Shown here one piece after another: positions 56,907 to 64,000 of a stretch of DNA of 64,000 nt; position 1 is the stretch's first letter; each line of letters opens with the position of its first letter. This stretch comes from Paenibacillus sp. Root52 (GTDB lineage Bacteria > Bacillota > Bacilli > Paenibacillales > Paenibacillaceae): the NCBI RefSeq assembly GCF_001426865.1, contig NZ_LMFO01000004.1, forward strand, positions 1 to 64,000, given 5' to 3'. A model generated the notes under the pieces. The model saw nothing but the letters and a program-made list of their open reading frames with translations, was not told the origin of the DNA and did not search any database. The translations under genes and the position numbers were made by a program.

Positions 56907-58232
56907 TTACATCTCTACAGAACTAGATTCTCCTGTCGTAGGAGCAGGCAGAGCAAGTGGTGCCCCTTCGCTGCGCTGAGCTTTGCGACGAGCGAAAATC
57001 TTAAGACTTACAATATGGAACAGAGAATGCTGCCGAAGTTGAACTGCCCAGGCCTCATGATTATCTGGAGCCATAATGATTCCAAGCTGATGATGCTCGC
57101 CTTCATAGATGGCACGTTGCATGAACTTGCTCTCTCCTTGGTGATTACGAACCTCCAGCTTACAGAAGGCTGAGTTCATACGCAAGGCACGGTGTAATTC
57201 CTCAGGGGAATGAACCATTACCCCATTCGCCTTATAGATGGTCTCCCCTGCTTCAATACCTAGTTCAGCAGCTGGGCTATCCGGAATAACGCCGAGCACT
57301 TTCAGACCATGTTCAGGGTGTACAAACACTGGACTCCGATGCTGTTCTTCAAAACTGCTATACCATACCAACAATTCATGTCCAATAAACGCAGCCAAAG
57401 CTGCAACGACCATGAATGTTGACCACCATGCAGCCAGAAGGCTTAGTCCTAGAAGGCTTGTCCCGTAGATCAGAAGCCTTTTGGCAGAGATCTGCACTTT
57501 CTGTCCCGGCAGCATGCTCTGGGTCACTTCGCCGAATCCCAGCATGATAGGTAGAGCCGCCAGCATGTATCCATTCCCTGCGTTCATGAGCGGATTCCAT
57601 GCTAGCTCTGCACCACTCCCCGTCACCGGTACAAGGATTAGCAGCGGAATAGGCCAAAAATGTAGCAACTGATACCCGCCGACCAGCTTGCCTCGTTTAC
57701 CTTCAAAGAGTAGTGGTGATGCCATTGCAACACCCTGCATCCTTAACAACATTGCTTCCCCGAGATGTAGAAGCGCAGCCAACACAAGGAGTGCAGGCAT
57801 ATCTAATGCTCTAATTGCATCCGTAGAACTGCCCAGCCATCCAGATGGTTGCCAGTTAGAAGCCAGGCTCAAGCCAAACTGTACCACACCGAGTAATCCA
57901 GCCGCGTACGCGAAGCATAAGTACCGAATCCGGAATAATGCTAAGAGTATAGTAGCTACCCATATGCATATTACACTACCCAGCGTAAGATGCGCTCCAA
58001 GGAACAAAGAAATGATCGAGACGATTACACCGAGTAGGATCCCTCCCAGCACGGTTCGGATCGTCTGAGTAATTGAACTTTGTAGACGAACGTGAAATAA
58101 CTTACGCTCTTGTAACAATTGACGATGATAGACGAGTGCAACCAAGATTACCGCAATATAATAAAACGGCTGAATAAACAACTGCAACAATGCTTCCCCT
58201 AATGTAGTTAACCATGGCCAAGCCCATTCCAT
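56907..58232 (-). CDS. minJ: polytopic membrane protein with PDZ domain, MinJ-like
   Basis: A 441-residue protein with about eight to ten hydrophobic segments through residue 290, then a PDZ domain (about 305-385: GLKVLGVIPDSPAAELGIEAGETIYKANGVMVHSPEELHRAL) and a short polar tail. B. subtilis MinJ, which bridges DivIVA and MinD at the division site and poles, has the same topology. It lies in the same neighbourhood next to ctpB, ftsX and ftsE. The name rests on this topology plus synteny; sequence identity was not measured. The ATG follows GAGGAGTGACC. The gene is separated from ctpB by a terminator hairpin that could be partial. Confidence 0.75.
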   Translation of the reverse strand: MEWAWPWLTTLGEALLQLFIQPFYYIAVILVALVYHRQLLQERKLFHVRLQSSITQTIRTVLGGILLGVIVSIISLFLGAHLTLGSVICIWVATILLALFRIRYLCFAYAAGLLGVVQFGLSLASNWQPSGWLGSSTDAIRALDMPALLVLAALLHLGEAMLLRMQGVAMASPLLFEGKRGKLVGGYQLLHFWPIPLLILVPVTGSGAELAWNPLMNAGNGYMLAALPIMLGFGEVTQSMLPGQKVQISAKRLLIYGTSLLGLSLLAAWWSTFMVVAALAAFIGHELLVWYSSFEEQHRSPVFVHPEHGLKVLGVIPDSPAAELGIEAGETIYKANGVMVHSPEELHRALRMNSAFCKLEVRNHQGESKFMQRAIYEGEHHQLGIIMAPDNHEAWAVQLRQHSLFHIVSLKIFARRKAQRSEGAPLALPAPTTGESSSVEM

Positions 58233-58271
58233 TGTGGACGGTCACTCCTCTCCTTCAGCCGGTTCAGAAAA

Positions 58272-58298
58272 AAAGAAGGCTGAAAATCAGCCTTCTTT
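58272..58298 (-). terminator. intrinsic terminator overlapping the ctpB stop codon
   Basis: AAAGAAGGCTGA pairs perfectly with TCAGCCTTCTTT around an AAA loop. It overlaps the last bases of ctpB. Flanking A residues (minus-strand T-run) allow termination on the minus strand. Confidence 0.75.
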
Positions 58299-59769
58299 AT
58301 GGCTTCGACACAGCAGCCGAAATATCCTTTGAGACATTTTCGATCGCGCGCTTCAGCTGTGCATCATATTGAGGATTGGCAATGCGTTCAATCAGAGCCG
58401 CTTCTAGAGATTCCGCGGTTTTTTCATCAATCTCGCCTGTTGCCTGAATGCCTTTTTGTTTCTGGAATGCTTTGACCGCTTCTTCTGTCTTCTGGTCATA
58501 GTATCCATCCACACGATCTGGCTTGAATTCAAGTCCTCTCAGCATCGTCTGCGCACTTTTCACATCCGTGCTATTGCTGTCGTATTTGAGTGGTAATTTC
58601 TCTTTATTTATCGGTGCTACCGAGAAGTAATCCGGTTGATTCACCGCAATGTCCGGTTTGATGCCTTTCTCATGAATCCAATCTCCATTCGGCGTGAGCC
58701 ATTTTGCAATGGTGATCTTCAGCAAGCTGCCATCACCCATTTGCTTATCATAACTCGTCTGTACTGTACCTTTACCAAAGGAGTTCTCACCGATCAAGGT
58801 TGCGCCTGCGGATTGTTGCAATGCTCCAGCCAAGATCTCTGATGCACTTGCACTACCCTTATTCATCAGGACAGTGATCGGATAAGATTTACCTGAGCCA
58901 TTCGACTTACTTTGTTCCTTCTTGCCATTCTTGTCTTCAACCTGAACGATAACCTTACCTTTTGGAACAAACTGCTCGGCAATCTCGATCACGACTTGCA
59001 GCACACCGCCTGGATCATTTCGTACGTCAATGATCAGACCCTTCATGTTCTGCTTCTCAAGCTTAGCTAGCTCTTCCTTGAAGCGTTCACCCGTATTTAA
59101 TGAGAATTGTGTGATGGTGATAACCCCCACCCCATTATCCTCCATGTGGGCATAGATCGTCTCCAAATCAATGTCGTCCCGAACAATAACAAATTCAATC
59201 GGCTCGGTAGATCCAGCACGTTTAACCTGTACCTTAGCTTCACTACCTTTTGGGCCTCTGATTTTGTTAACAGCCTTATTTAGCTCTAGACCTTGCAACG
59301 TTTCACCGTTGACAGACATGATGATATCTTTTGCCCGAATACCAGCTTTCTCTGCCGGTGATCCTTTGATCGGAGATACAACAACCACGTTTCCGTCCTG
59401 AGACGAAACCTCTGCACCAATTCCAGTAAATGAACCCTCTATAGATTCCTCGAACTGAGCTGCTGTTTCCTGCCCCATATAATTGGAGTATGGATCTCCG
59501 AGCGATTCCATCATTCCGTTGATCGCACCATCGATCAGTTTGGTACGATCCACGTCTTTATAATAGTTTTTTGAGATCAAATCCATCGCGGTTTCAATCT
59601 TCTTCAGCTCGTTCTTCTGCTGCGTATTACCTGTCACACTGGCTAACAGGCCTTCACCTGGAGTCGTTGGGCTAGCCATACCGGGAAAACTCATTAACAC
59701 CAATGTGAGTAAGCTTCCTCCGAGTAGTGCTCCAATGACAAGCAGCAGCGCCGATCTTTTTTTCATCAT
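58297..59769 (-). CDS. ctpB: carboxyl-terminal processing protease (S41 family, CtpB-like)
   Basis: A 490-residue protein with a signal anchor (KKRSALLLVIGALLGGSLLTLVL). A PDZ domain covers about 90-175 (FTGIGAEVSSQDGNVVVVSPIKGSPAEKAGIRAKDIIMSVNG). The S41 catalytic core has the nucleophile Ser in MNKGSASASEILAGAL and the general-base Lys in GENSFGKGTVQT. A C-terminal PG_binding_1-type domain follows (about 385-445: SAQTMLRGLEFKPDRVDGYYDQKTEEAVKAFQKQ). In B. subtilis CtpB processes SpoIVFA during sporulation. ATG 59769 follows GGCGGTG; a longer frame from 59811 reads over this site. The neighbours M23, ftsX and ftsE upstream and minJ downstream match Bacillales order. Confidence 0.92.
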   Translation of the reverse strand: MMKKRSALLLVIGALLGGSLLTLVLMSFPGMASPTTPGEGLLASVTGNTQQKNELKKIETAMDLISKNYYKDVDRTKLIDGAINGMMESLGDPYSNYMGQETAAQFEESIEGSFTGIGAEVSSQDGNVVVVSPIKGSPAEKAGIRAKDIIMSVNGETLQGLELNKAVNKIRGPKGSEAKVQVKRAGSTEPIEFVIVRDDIDLETIYAHMEDNGVGVITITQFSLNTGERFKEELAKLEKQNMKGLIIDVRNDPGGVLQVVIEIAEQFVPKGKVIVQVEDKNGKKEQSKSNGSGKSYPITVLMNKGSASASEILAGALQQSAGATLIGENSFGKGTVQTSYDKQMGDGSLLKITIAKWLTPNGDWIHEKGIKPDIAVNQPDYFSVAPINKEKLPLKYDSNSTDVKSAQTMLRGLEFKPDRVDGYYDQKTEEAVKAFQKQKGIQATGEIDEKTAESLEAALIERIANPQYDAQLKRAIENVSKDISAAVSKP

Positions 59770-59905
59770 CCGTTTGTCACCGCCTTTAGTTATGAACCAT
59801 TCTAAGTTCATGGATCATCGAAGTCCAATTCCTGAACATGCCAACTTAGTATATGTCTAGCTTGTACGGAATATGTTTATTCCATTCGGTCAATGCGTCA
59901 CGTTA

Positions 59906-61198
59906 TTACAAATAGTTCATCGGATTTACTGCTGTACCATTATCTCGTACTTCAAAGTGCAAGTGAGGTCCTGTGGAGTTCCCTGTATTTCCTGACTCTG
60001 CAATGGTATCACCTTTGCTCACCGTGTCGCCCTTGCTCACTTTGAATCCACCCTCACGCAAGTGACCATAGAGTGTCCATAGTCCACCACCATGATCCAC
60101 TATAACGGTATAACCATAACCACTGTACCATTCAGCCATAATAACGATTCCGCCAGAGGCTGCATGAACAGAAGTACCGACTGGAACAGCAAAATCCACA
60201 CCATTATGCATTTTACCGACTACACCCGTAATTGGATGGGTACGAGGGCCAAACGGGGAAGAAATACGTCCTCCCGATACCGGTCTAGAGAAAATTCCGT
60301 TACCTGATGAATACGTAACCTCACTGCTACTATCCATGCTAACTCTAGTCGGATTCTTGGCTGCTGCTTTGGCTGCGGCAGCTGCACGAGCTGCGGCCTC
60401 TGCTTTGGCTTTGGCTGCGGCTGCGGCCTGCTCCTCGCGCAATATATTTTTCTCCTGCAACAGAGCCGAACGTTTGCTAGCAATCTGCATCAGCACATCT
60501 TCTTGCTCTTGCGTTAATTCCTCGGACTCTTCAATTTTAGCATCATAGGAAGCCAAAAGCACTTGCTTCTCTTGCTCTTTCTCATTCAACTGCGATTTAC
60601 GCTGCTTCTTCTGAGCATAAAGGCTCTTAGCTTCAGCATACTGCTGATCCAGTTCTGCCTTTTTGTCTACAACGAGCTGCTTGTCTTTCTTATGTTCATC
60701 AAGCAGATGCTGATCCTGATCCACGATTGTTTTTAGCGAGTCTGCACGAGTTAAGAAATCAGAGAAGCTTGTGGAAGACAATAATACATCCAGATAGGAT
60801 ACAGCACCATCGGTATACATGAGACGTACACGAGATTCCAACAATTTCTCTCTGGCTACGATCCGTTCCTCTGCAGCTTGAAGATCTTTCTTCGTAGTAC
60901 GTAGATCTTCTTCGGTATTCTCAATCTGCAGTGAGACGTTTGCGAGTTCATCACTAACGACATTAATCTGCTCCATAACAACCTTCAGGTAAGCATTCGT
61001 TTTGTTTTTGTAATGCTGAGCTTCCTTTTTGTTGGCAGCGGCCTTTTTCTGCTCTTGTTTGGCTGAGGCCGCCTTGTTCTCTAGTTGTTGAATCTGCTGA
61101 TCGATGTCACTGATGCTACTCTTAGCATATCCGTCCGAAGGTTGAAACGTTAAGCTAGCTAACAATGTAAAAGCTAGCAGCGAAGCGGTTTTTTTCAA
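59906..61198 (-). CDS. murein hydrolase, EnvC/LytM-like (coiled coil plus active-type M23 domain)
   Basis: About 430 residues. A signal peptide (LKKTASLLAFTLLASLTFQPSDGYA) is followed by two long coiled-coil stretches (about 28-245) with an Ala-rich hinge (AAAAKAKAEAAARAAAAAKAAA). An M23/LytM domain starts near 310. The zinc and catalytic residues are intact: His331 and Asp335 in HNGVDFAV, HGGG, and His412/His414 in PHLHFE. It should cut peptidoglycan cross-bridges. E. coli EnvC has the same coiled-coil plan but a degenerate LytM. The location beside ftsX and ftsE suggests gating by FtsEX. The start is TTG 61198 after GGGAG; a frame from 61261 is longer but lacks such a site. Confidence 0.9.
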   Translation of the reverse strand: MKKTASLLAFTLLASLTFQPSDGYAKSSISDIDQQIQQLENKAASAKQEQKKAAANKKEAQHYKNKTNAYLKVVMEQINVVSDELANVSLQIENTEEDLRTTKKDLQAAEERIVAREKLLESRVRLMYTDGAVSYLDVLLSSTSFSDFLTRADSLKTIVDQDQHLLDEHKKDKQLVVDKKAELDQQYAEAKSLYAQKKQRKSQLNEKEQEKQVLLASYDAKIEESEELTQEQEDVLMQIASKRSALLQEKNILREEQAAAAAKAKAEAAARAAAAAKAAAKNPTRVSMDSSSEVTYSSGNGIFSRPVSGGRISSPFGPRTHPITGVVGKMHNGVDFAVPVGTSVHAASGGIVIMAEWYSGYGYTVIVDHGGGLWTLYGHLREGGFKVSKGDTVSKGDTIAESGNTGNSTGPHLHFEVRDNGTAVNPMNYL

Positions 61199-61388
61199 AA
61201 TGTCGATCTCCCATCCTATGAATTCACAAGAAAGCAACCTGCACAGGCGGTGAACAAACATGTTCTATGCTTTCTTTCATCTTAAGAAATTCGGTCTCTC
61301 CTACATATCGTCAAACAGCTCCATTTTGTGAACCTGCTATGCCATTCTAGTTTGCGAACGTTCAACATTCTACGTGGTACACGTAGGT

Positions 61389-62306
61389 CTAAACGTTAAG
61401 GGACTTACGGATGGACAGCGTACTGCCCAGTATGCCTACCAATACCCCTAGCCCGATCAATAAGGTTGCGAAGAGCACCCAGATATCTCCAAGCGGAACA
61501 AGGTTAAGCATCTGCATAAATACATCCTGACCAATGGTCGCCATAAGACGACTGTACCCAAAGAAGAGTACGGCTACTGTAACCGCTGAACCAATCAGTC
61601 CGATCAGCGCGCCTTCAATGAAGAACGGCCAACGAATGAACGTATTGGTTGCCCCAACCAACTTCATGATGCCGATCTCTCGGCGACGGGCAAGAATCGT
61701 TACGCGAATCGTATTCGAGATCAGGAACATGGACATCAGACCCAGTCCCCCAACGAAGATAAATCCGATGTTACGAACCAGCTTCGTAAATTTGAACAAT
61801 ACCTCCACCGTTTCCTTGCCATAATTCACTTTCATGATCGGCTTCTCCGGGTGTTTCTCGTTCAATGCTTCGATTTTTTGCGCTACAAAAGTAACGGTTT
61901 CCGGTTCAATGACCTCAACTTCAATGGTCTCCGGCAGTGGGTTATTATCCACATCGAAACCGCTAAGTACATTATCTGCGCTGTCTCCGAGACGTTCACG
62001 AAACTCTTTTAGTCCATCTTCCTTGGAGACAAAGCGAATTTCACTTACTTCAGGCATGGCGCTGATTTCTTGTTCGAGTGTGTTGCGTAACTGCTCGTCC
62101 ACATTCAGTTCAAGAAACGTGCTGATCTCCACCTGACTGTCCACTTGGTTTGCCATAGAATTCACATTCAATACCAATAGCATAAATACACCAAGAATAA
62201 GCAGTGATACGATGATGGACATGATGGAGGCCACAGACATCCAGCCGTTGCGGAATACGTTTTTGAATCCCTCCCGCAAATGGCGCAAGAGAGTACTAAA
62301 ATTCAT
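61389..62306 (-). CDS. ftsX: cell division protein FtsX
   Basis: A 305-residue FtsX with an N-terminal cytoplasmic amphipathic part, TM1 (about 22-47), a large extracellular domain (about 48-170) that carries the hydrolase-binding site in relatives, and three further membrane segments (about 176-200, 225-250, 270-295). The motif TIRVTILARRREIGIMKLVGATNTFIRWPFFIEG is diagnostic. FtsX transmits ATP hydrolysis by FtsE to an outside peptidoglycan hydrolase. The ATG follows AGAGGAGAATACGG. The start lies within the 3' end of ftsE (11-base overlap). Confidence 0.95.
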   Translation of the reverse strand: MNFSTLLRHLREGFKNVFRNGWMSVASIMSIIVSLLILGVFMLLVLNVNSMANQVDSQVEISTFLELNVDEQLRNTLEQEISAMPEVSEIRFVSKEDGLKEFRERLGDSADNVLSGFDVDNNPLPETIEVEVIEPETVTFVAQKIEALNEKHPEKPIMKVNYGKETVEVLFKFTKLVRNIGFIFVGGLGLMSMFLISNTIRVTILARRREIGIMKLVGATNTFIRWPFFIEGALIGLIGSAVTVAVLFFGYSRLMATIGQDVFMQMLNLVPLGDIWVLFATLLIGLGVLVGILGSTLSIRKSLNV

Positions 62307-62982
62307 AACCGTATTCTCCTCTCATCTGATCCCGTACGATCTGTCCACGTTCAATGGCAATAACCCGTTTCCGCATCGTATTTACGATATCTTTGTTATG
62401 GGTTGCCATGACGATTGTTGTTCCTCGGAAATTGATCTCATCCAGCAGTTGCATAATTCCCCATGACGTCTCTGGATCAAGGTTACCTGTAGGCTCGTCC
62501 GCGATAATAACCGACGGATTATTCACAATCGCCCGTGCGATGGCAATACGCTGCTGTTCCCCACCTGAGAGCTGCGAAGGCTCACGATTAGCTTTGCTAC
62601 GCAGTCCCACCAGATCAAGTACTTCCATCACTCGTTTCTTGATATGACGCTTCGGTGCTTCAATAACTTCCATAGCAAAAGCAACATTCTCGAACGCCGT
62701 CATCTTAGGCAGCAGTCGGAAGTCCTGGAATACAACACCGATATTACGGCGTACATAAGGAATTTTCCTTGGTTTCAGCTTACCGATATTAAATCCGTTA
62801 ATGGATATTTGTCCTTTAGTCGGAACTTCTTCTCTGTACATCAATTTCATAAATGTCGATTTGCCTGCGCCAGACGGGCCGACGATATAGACAAATTCAT
62901 TGCGGTCGATCTTCACCGACACCCCTTGTAAAGCGTGGGTCCCATTGGCGTAGGTCTTCCACACGTCCTGCATTTCTATCAC
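62296..62982 (-). CDS. ftsE: cell division ATP-binding protein FtsE
   Basis: A 228-residue ABC ATPase that partners FtsX. Walker A is GPSGAGKS (35-42). The next stretch is VGVVFQDFRLLPKMTAFENVAFAME-like, with ABC signature PSQLSGGEQQRIAIARAIV, Walker B VIIADEPTGNLDPET and switch MATHNKDIV. GTG 62982 is chosen as start (giving MIEMQDVWKTY, the standard FtsE N-terminus) because AGGAAG lies eight bases before it. An ATG at 63003 adds seven non-family residues and has no good ribosome binding site. Confidence 0.95.
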   Translation of the reverse strand: MIEMQDVWKTYANGTHALQGVSVKIDRNEFVYIVGPSGAGKSTFMKLMYREEVPTKGQISINGFNIGKLKPRKIPYVRRNIGVVFQDFRLLPKMTAFENVAFAMEVIEAPKRHIKKRVMEVLDLVGLRSKANREPSQLSGGEQQRIAIARAIVNNPSVIIADEPTGNLDPETSWGIMQLLDEINFRGTTIVMATHNKDIVNTMRKRVIAIERGQIVRDQMRGEYGYEF

Positions 62983-63123
62983 ATCATCACTTCCTGCTCG
63001 CATAGTTAGCCATTATCATTTCGACACAATCCCGGCATTTCCTTTAAAAAGACCTGAATTTCATCAGGAGAAGTCCACTTCGACCTTTTTTGATGGTGAA
63101 GCATGGATTCATATGAAGTTTAT

Positions 63124-63140
63124 TGTAACAAATTTGTTAC
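63124..63140 (+). promoter_or_regulatory. WalR (YycF)-like box upstream of the VanW-family gene
   Basis: TGTAAC-AAATT-TGTTAC matches the WalR direct-repeat consensus TGTWAH-N5-TGTWAH in full. It also forms a perfect palindrome (GTAACAAATTTGTTAC). It lies in the spacer between divergent ftsE and the vanW-like gene, about 95 bases before the latter. The WalRK system controls cell-wall hydrolase genes in Bacillota; the assignment here is inference. Confidence 0.5.
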
Positions 63141-63234
63141 CTATTGAGTACCCGAAAGTTTTCCTACATTGGATCATATATATAGAAAGTGTTACAAAGT
63201 GCGGAACAACAGAAGTAAAAAGGAGCGTACGGTT

Positions 63235-64000
63235 ATGAAAAAAATACACGTGGCAGTCATTGCAATGTTCTCGATCCTCTTATTCGGTTCCGCATCCTAT
63301 GGAATGATCTATATGTATGTGAACCAATCGTCGTTACCCCAGAAGGTACAGGTAGGCGGATGGCAGATCGGAGAAATGAATCGAGCCGATGTCATGCTTG
63401 AACTGGATGAACGGTTACAACAGCTGGCAGAATGGCCTGTCATTTTGGAACTGGACGAACCCTTAGCGAAAACACTAACTTTAACAGCTGCGCAAATAGG
63501 CGCACAGTACGATGCAAACAGCTTCCGACTTGCCATGAAGCAACTGGAGGAGGGAAACTTATGGGAACGTGCCTATGCGCGTTATCATCTGGCAGAAGAT
63601 TGGCCACTAGAACTGATATATGATGCGACATCATTAAAATCTCAGCTGAGCCCTGCGTGGGAAAAAGAAACCTTCGGTTCTCCTTCCAACGCAGTTCGCA
63701 GGATCACGCCTAGCGACAAGATTCAATACATCCCGGAGAAAGGTGTACGCCGCATCGCTTGGGATGAACTTACCCGTCAATTACAGGTCAAGCTACCTCA
63801 TGATTTCAGCACATTAGACTTGGAGGGGAAACCTGATTCGATCCGTGTTCAGCTCCCACTGTATACGATGAAACCTGAAGTTACGGTAGACTCCTTGCGC
63901 TCAGAGGGCATCGAACGGAAAATCATTCAGTTCTCAACAGGGCTCGGCAATAGCAGTGAGGGTCGGGTACATAATGTGAGCGCAGCAGCCGAAGCCATTG
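63235..64000 (+). CDS. VanW family protein, N-terminal part (runs off the right edge)
   Basis: An open frame of 255 residues continues past the window. It starts at ATG 63235, nine bases after AAAAAGGAG. It has a signal anchor (HVAVIAMFSILLFGSASYGMIYMYV), then a peptidoglycan-binding-like (PG_binding_4/YoaR) region (about 35-210) with VQVGGWQIGEMNRADVMLELDERL and a second related repeat. The window ends in the opening of the VanW domain (FSTGLGNSSEGRVHNVSAAAEAI). VanW-family proteins occur with cell-wall and vancomycin-resistance genes, but their activity is not established. It is divergent from ftsE and follows a WalR-like box, which fits a cell-wall role. Confidence 0.85.
   Translation, partial: MKKIHVAVIAMFSILLFGSASYGMIYMYVNQSSLPQKVQVGGWQIGEMNRADVMLELDERLQQLAEWPVILELDEPLAKTLTLTAAQIGAQYDANSFRLAMKQLEEGNLWERAYARYHLAEDWPLELIYDATSLKSQLSPAWEKETFGSPSNAVRRITPSDKIQYIPEKGVRRIAWDELTRQLQVKLPHDFSTLDLEGKPDSIRVQLPLYTMKPEVTVDSLRSEGIERKIIQFSTGLGNSSEGRVHNVSAAAEAI

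Overview
The window is a chromosomal segment of a low-to-mid GC Gram-positive bacterium, almost certainly a Paenibacillus or close relative. The evidence is the Bacillales-type pcrB-pcrA-ligA order, the ftsE-ftsX-peptidase-ctpB-minJ block, copper-amine-oxidase-like stalk domains, and TTG/GTG starts behind strong GGAGG ribosome binding sites. This assignment is from sequence features and family knowledge; no search was run. Most genes are on the minus strand, as is the rRNA operon whose first 59 bases of 16S form the left edge.

Layout. 0-2.3 kb: 5' end of a 16S gene with its leader and promoters, then a fused cytochrome b / molybdopterin oxidoreductase. 2.3-8.0 kb: ligA, pcrA and pcrB (DNA ligase, helicase, archaeal-type ether lipid enzyme). 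8.2-9.0 kb: an exported glycerophosphodiesterase-like protein. 9.2-31.0 kb: a large cell-surface glycan locus with an initiating sugar-phosphate transferase, three single-module glycosyltransferases, the four dTDP-L-rhamnose genes, a heparinase II/III-like protein, a giant multi-module glycosyltransferase, a methyltransferase with a long coiled coil, a WecC-type UDP-ManNAc dehydrogenase, a divergent ABC-2 exporter, an O-antigen-ligase-like protein with a C-terminal helical repeat region, and galU. The centre of this locus (about 16-27 kb) is visibly AT-richer than its flanks. 31-37 kb: a SWIM/SNF2 helicase and a U32 peptidase (RlhA-like). 37.6-41.3 kb: two exported stalk-domain proteins, one an S1C/HtrA protease, and a small membrane protein. 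41.7-47.2 kb: uvrA and uvrB separated by a repeat-filled spacer. 47.6-49.2 kb: a flagellar stator pair. 49.3-51.0 kb: an HscC-type Hsp70. 51.2-56.8 kb: a three-gene ABC exporter divergent from a DesK/LiaS-type two-component system. 56.9-63.0 kb: minJ-like, ctpB, an M23 murein hydrolase, ftsX and ftsE (division and cell wall). 63.2 kb to the end: start of a VanW-family protein preceded by a WalR-like box.

How the parts fit. The glycan locus can make dTDP-rhamnose and UDP-ManNAcA, start a lipid-linked chain (WcaJ/WsfP-like), extend it, possibly cap it by methylation, export it by an ABC-2 transporter and transfer it to an acceptor. That inventory resembles ABC-dependent O-antigen and S-layer glycan pathways. 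The methyltransferase with a coiled coil is a candidate chain-length ruler. The right end is a cell-wall remodelling block in which FtsEX sits next to an apparently active LytM peptidase.

The most unusual non-coding features are two inverted copies of a roughly 166-bp structured, MITE-like repeat (37.3 and 47.3 kb), a 69-bp tandem repeat plus a 14-bp perfect hairpin between uvrA and uvrB, a 20-bp perfect palindrome in front of the glycan exporter, and a 12-bp palindrome between the divergent ABC exporter and two-component genes. No CRISPR array, tRNA, prophage or transposase gene was seen.
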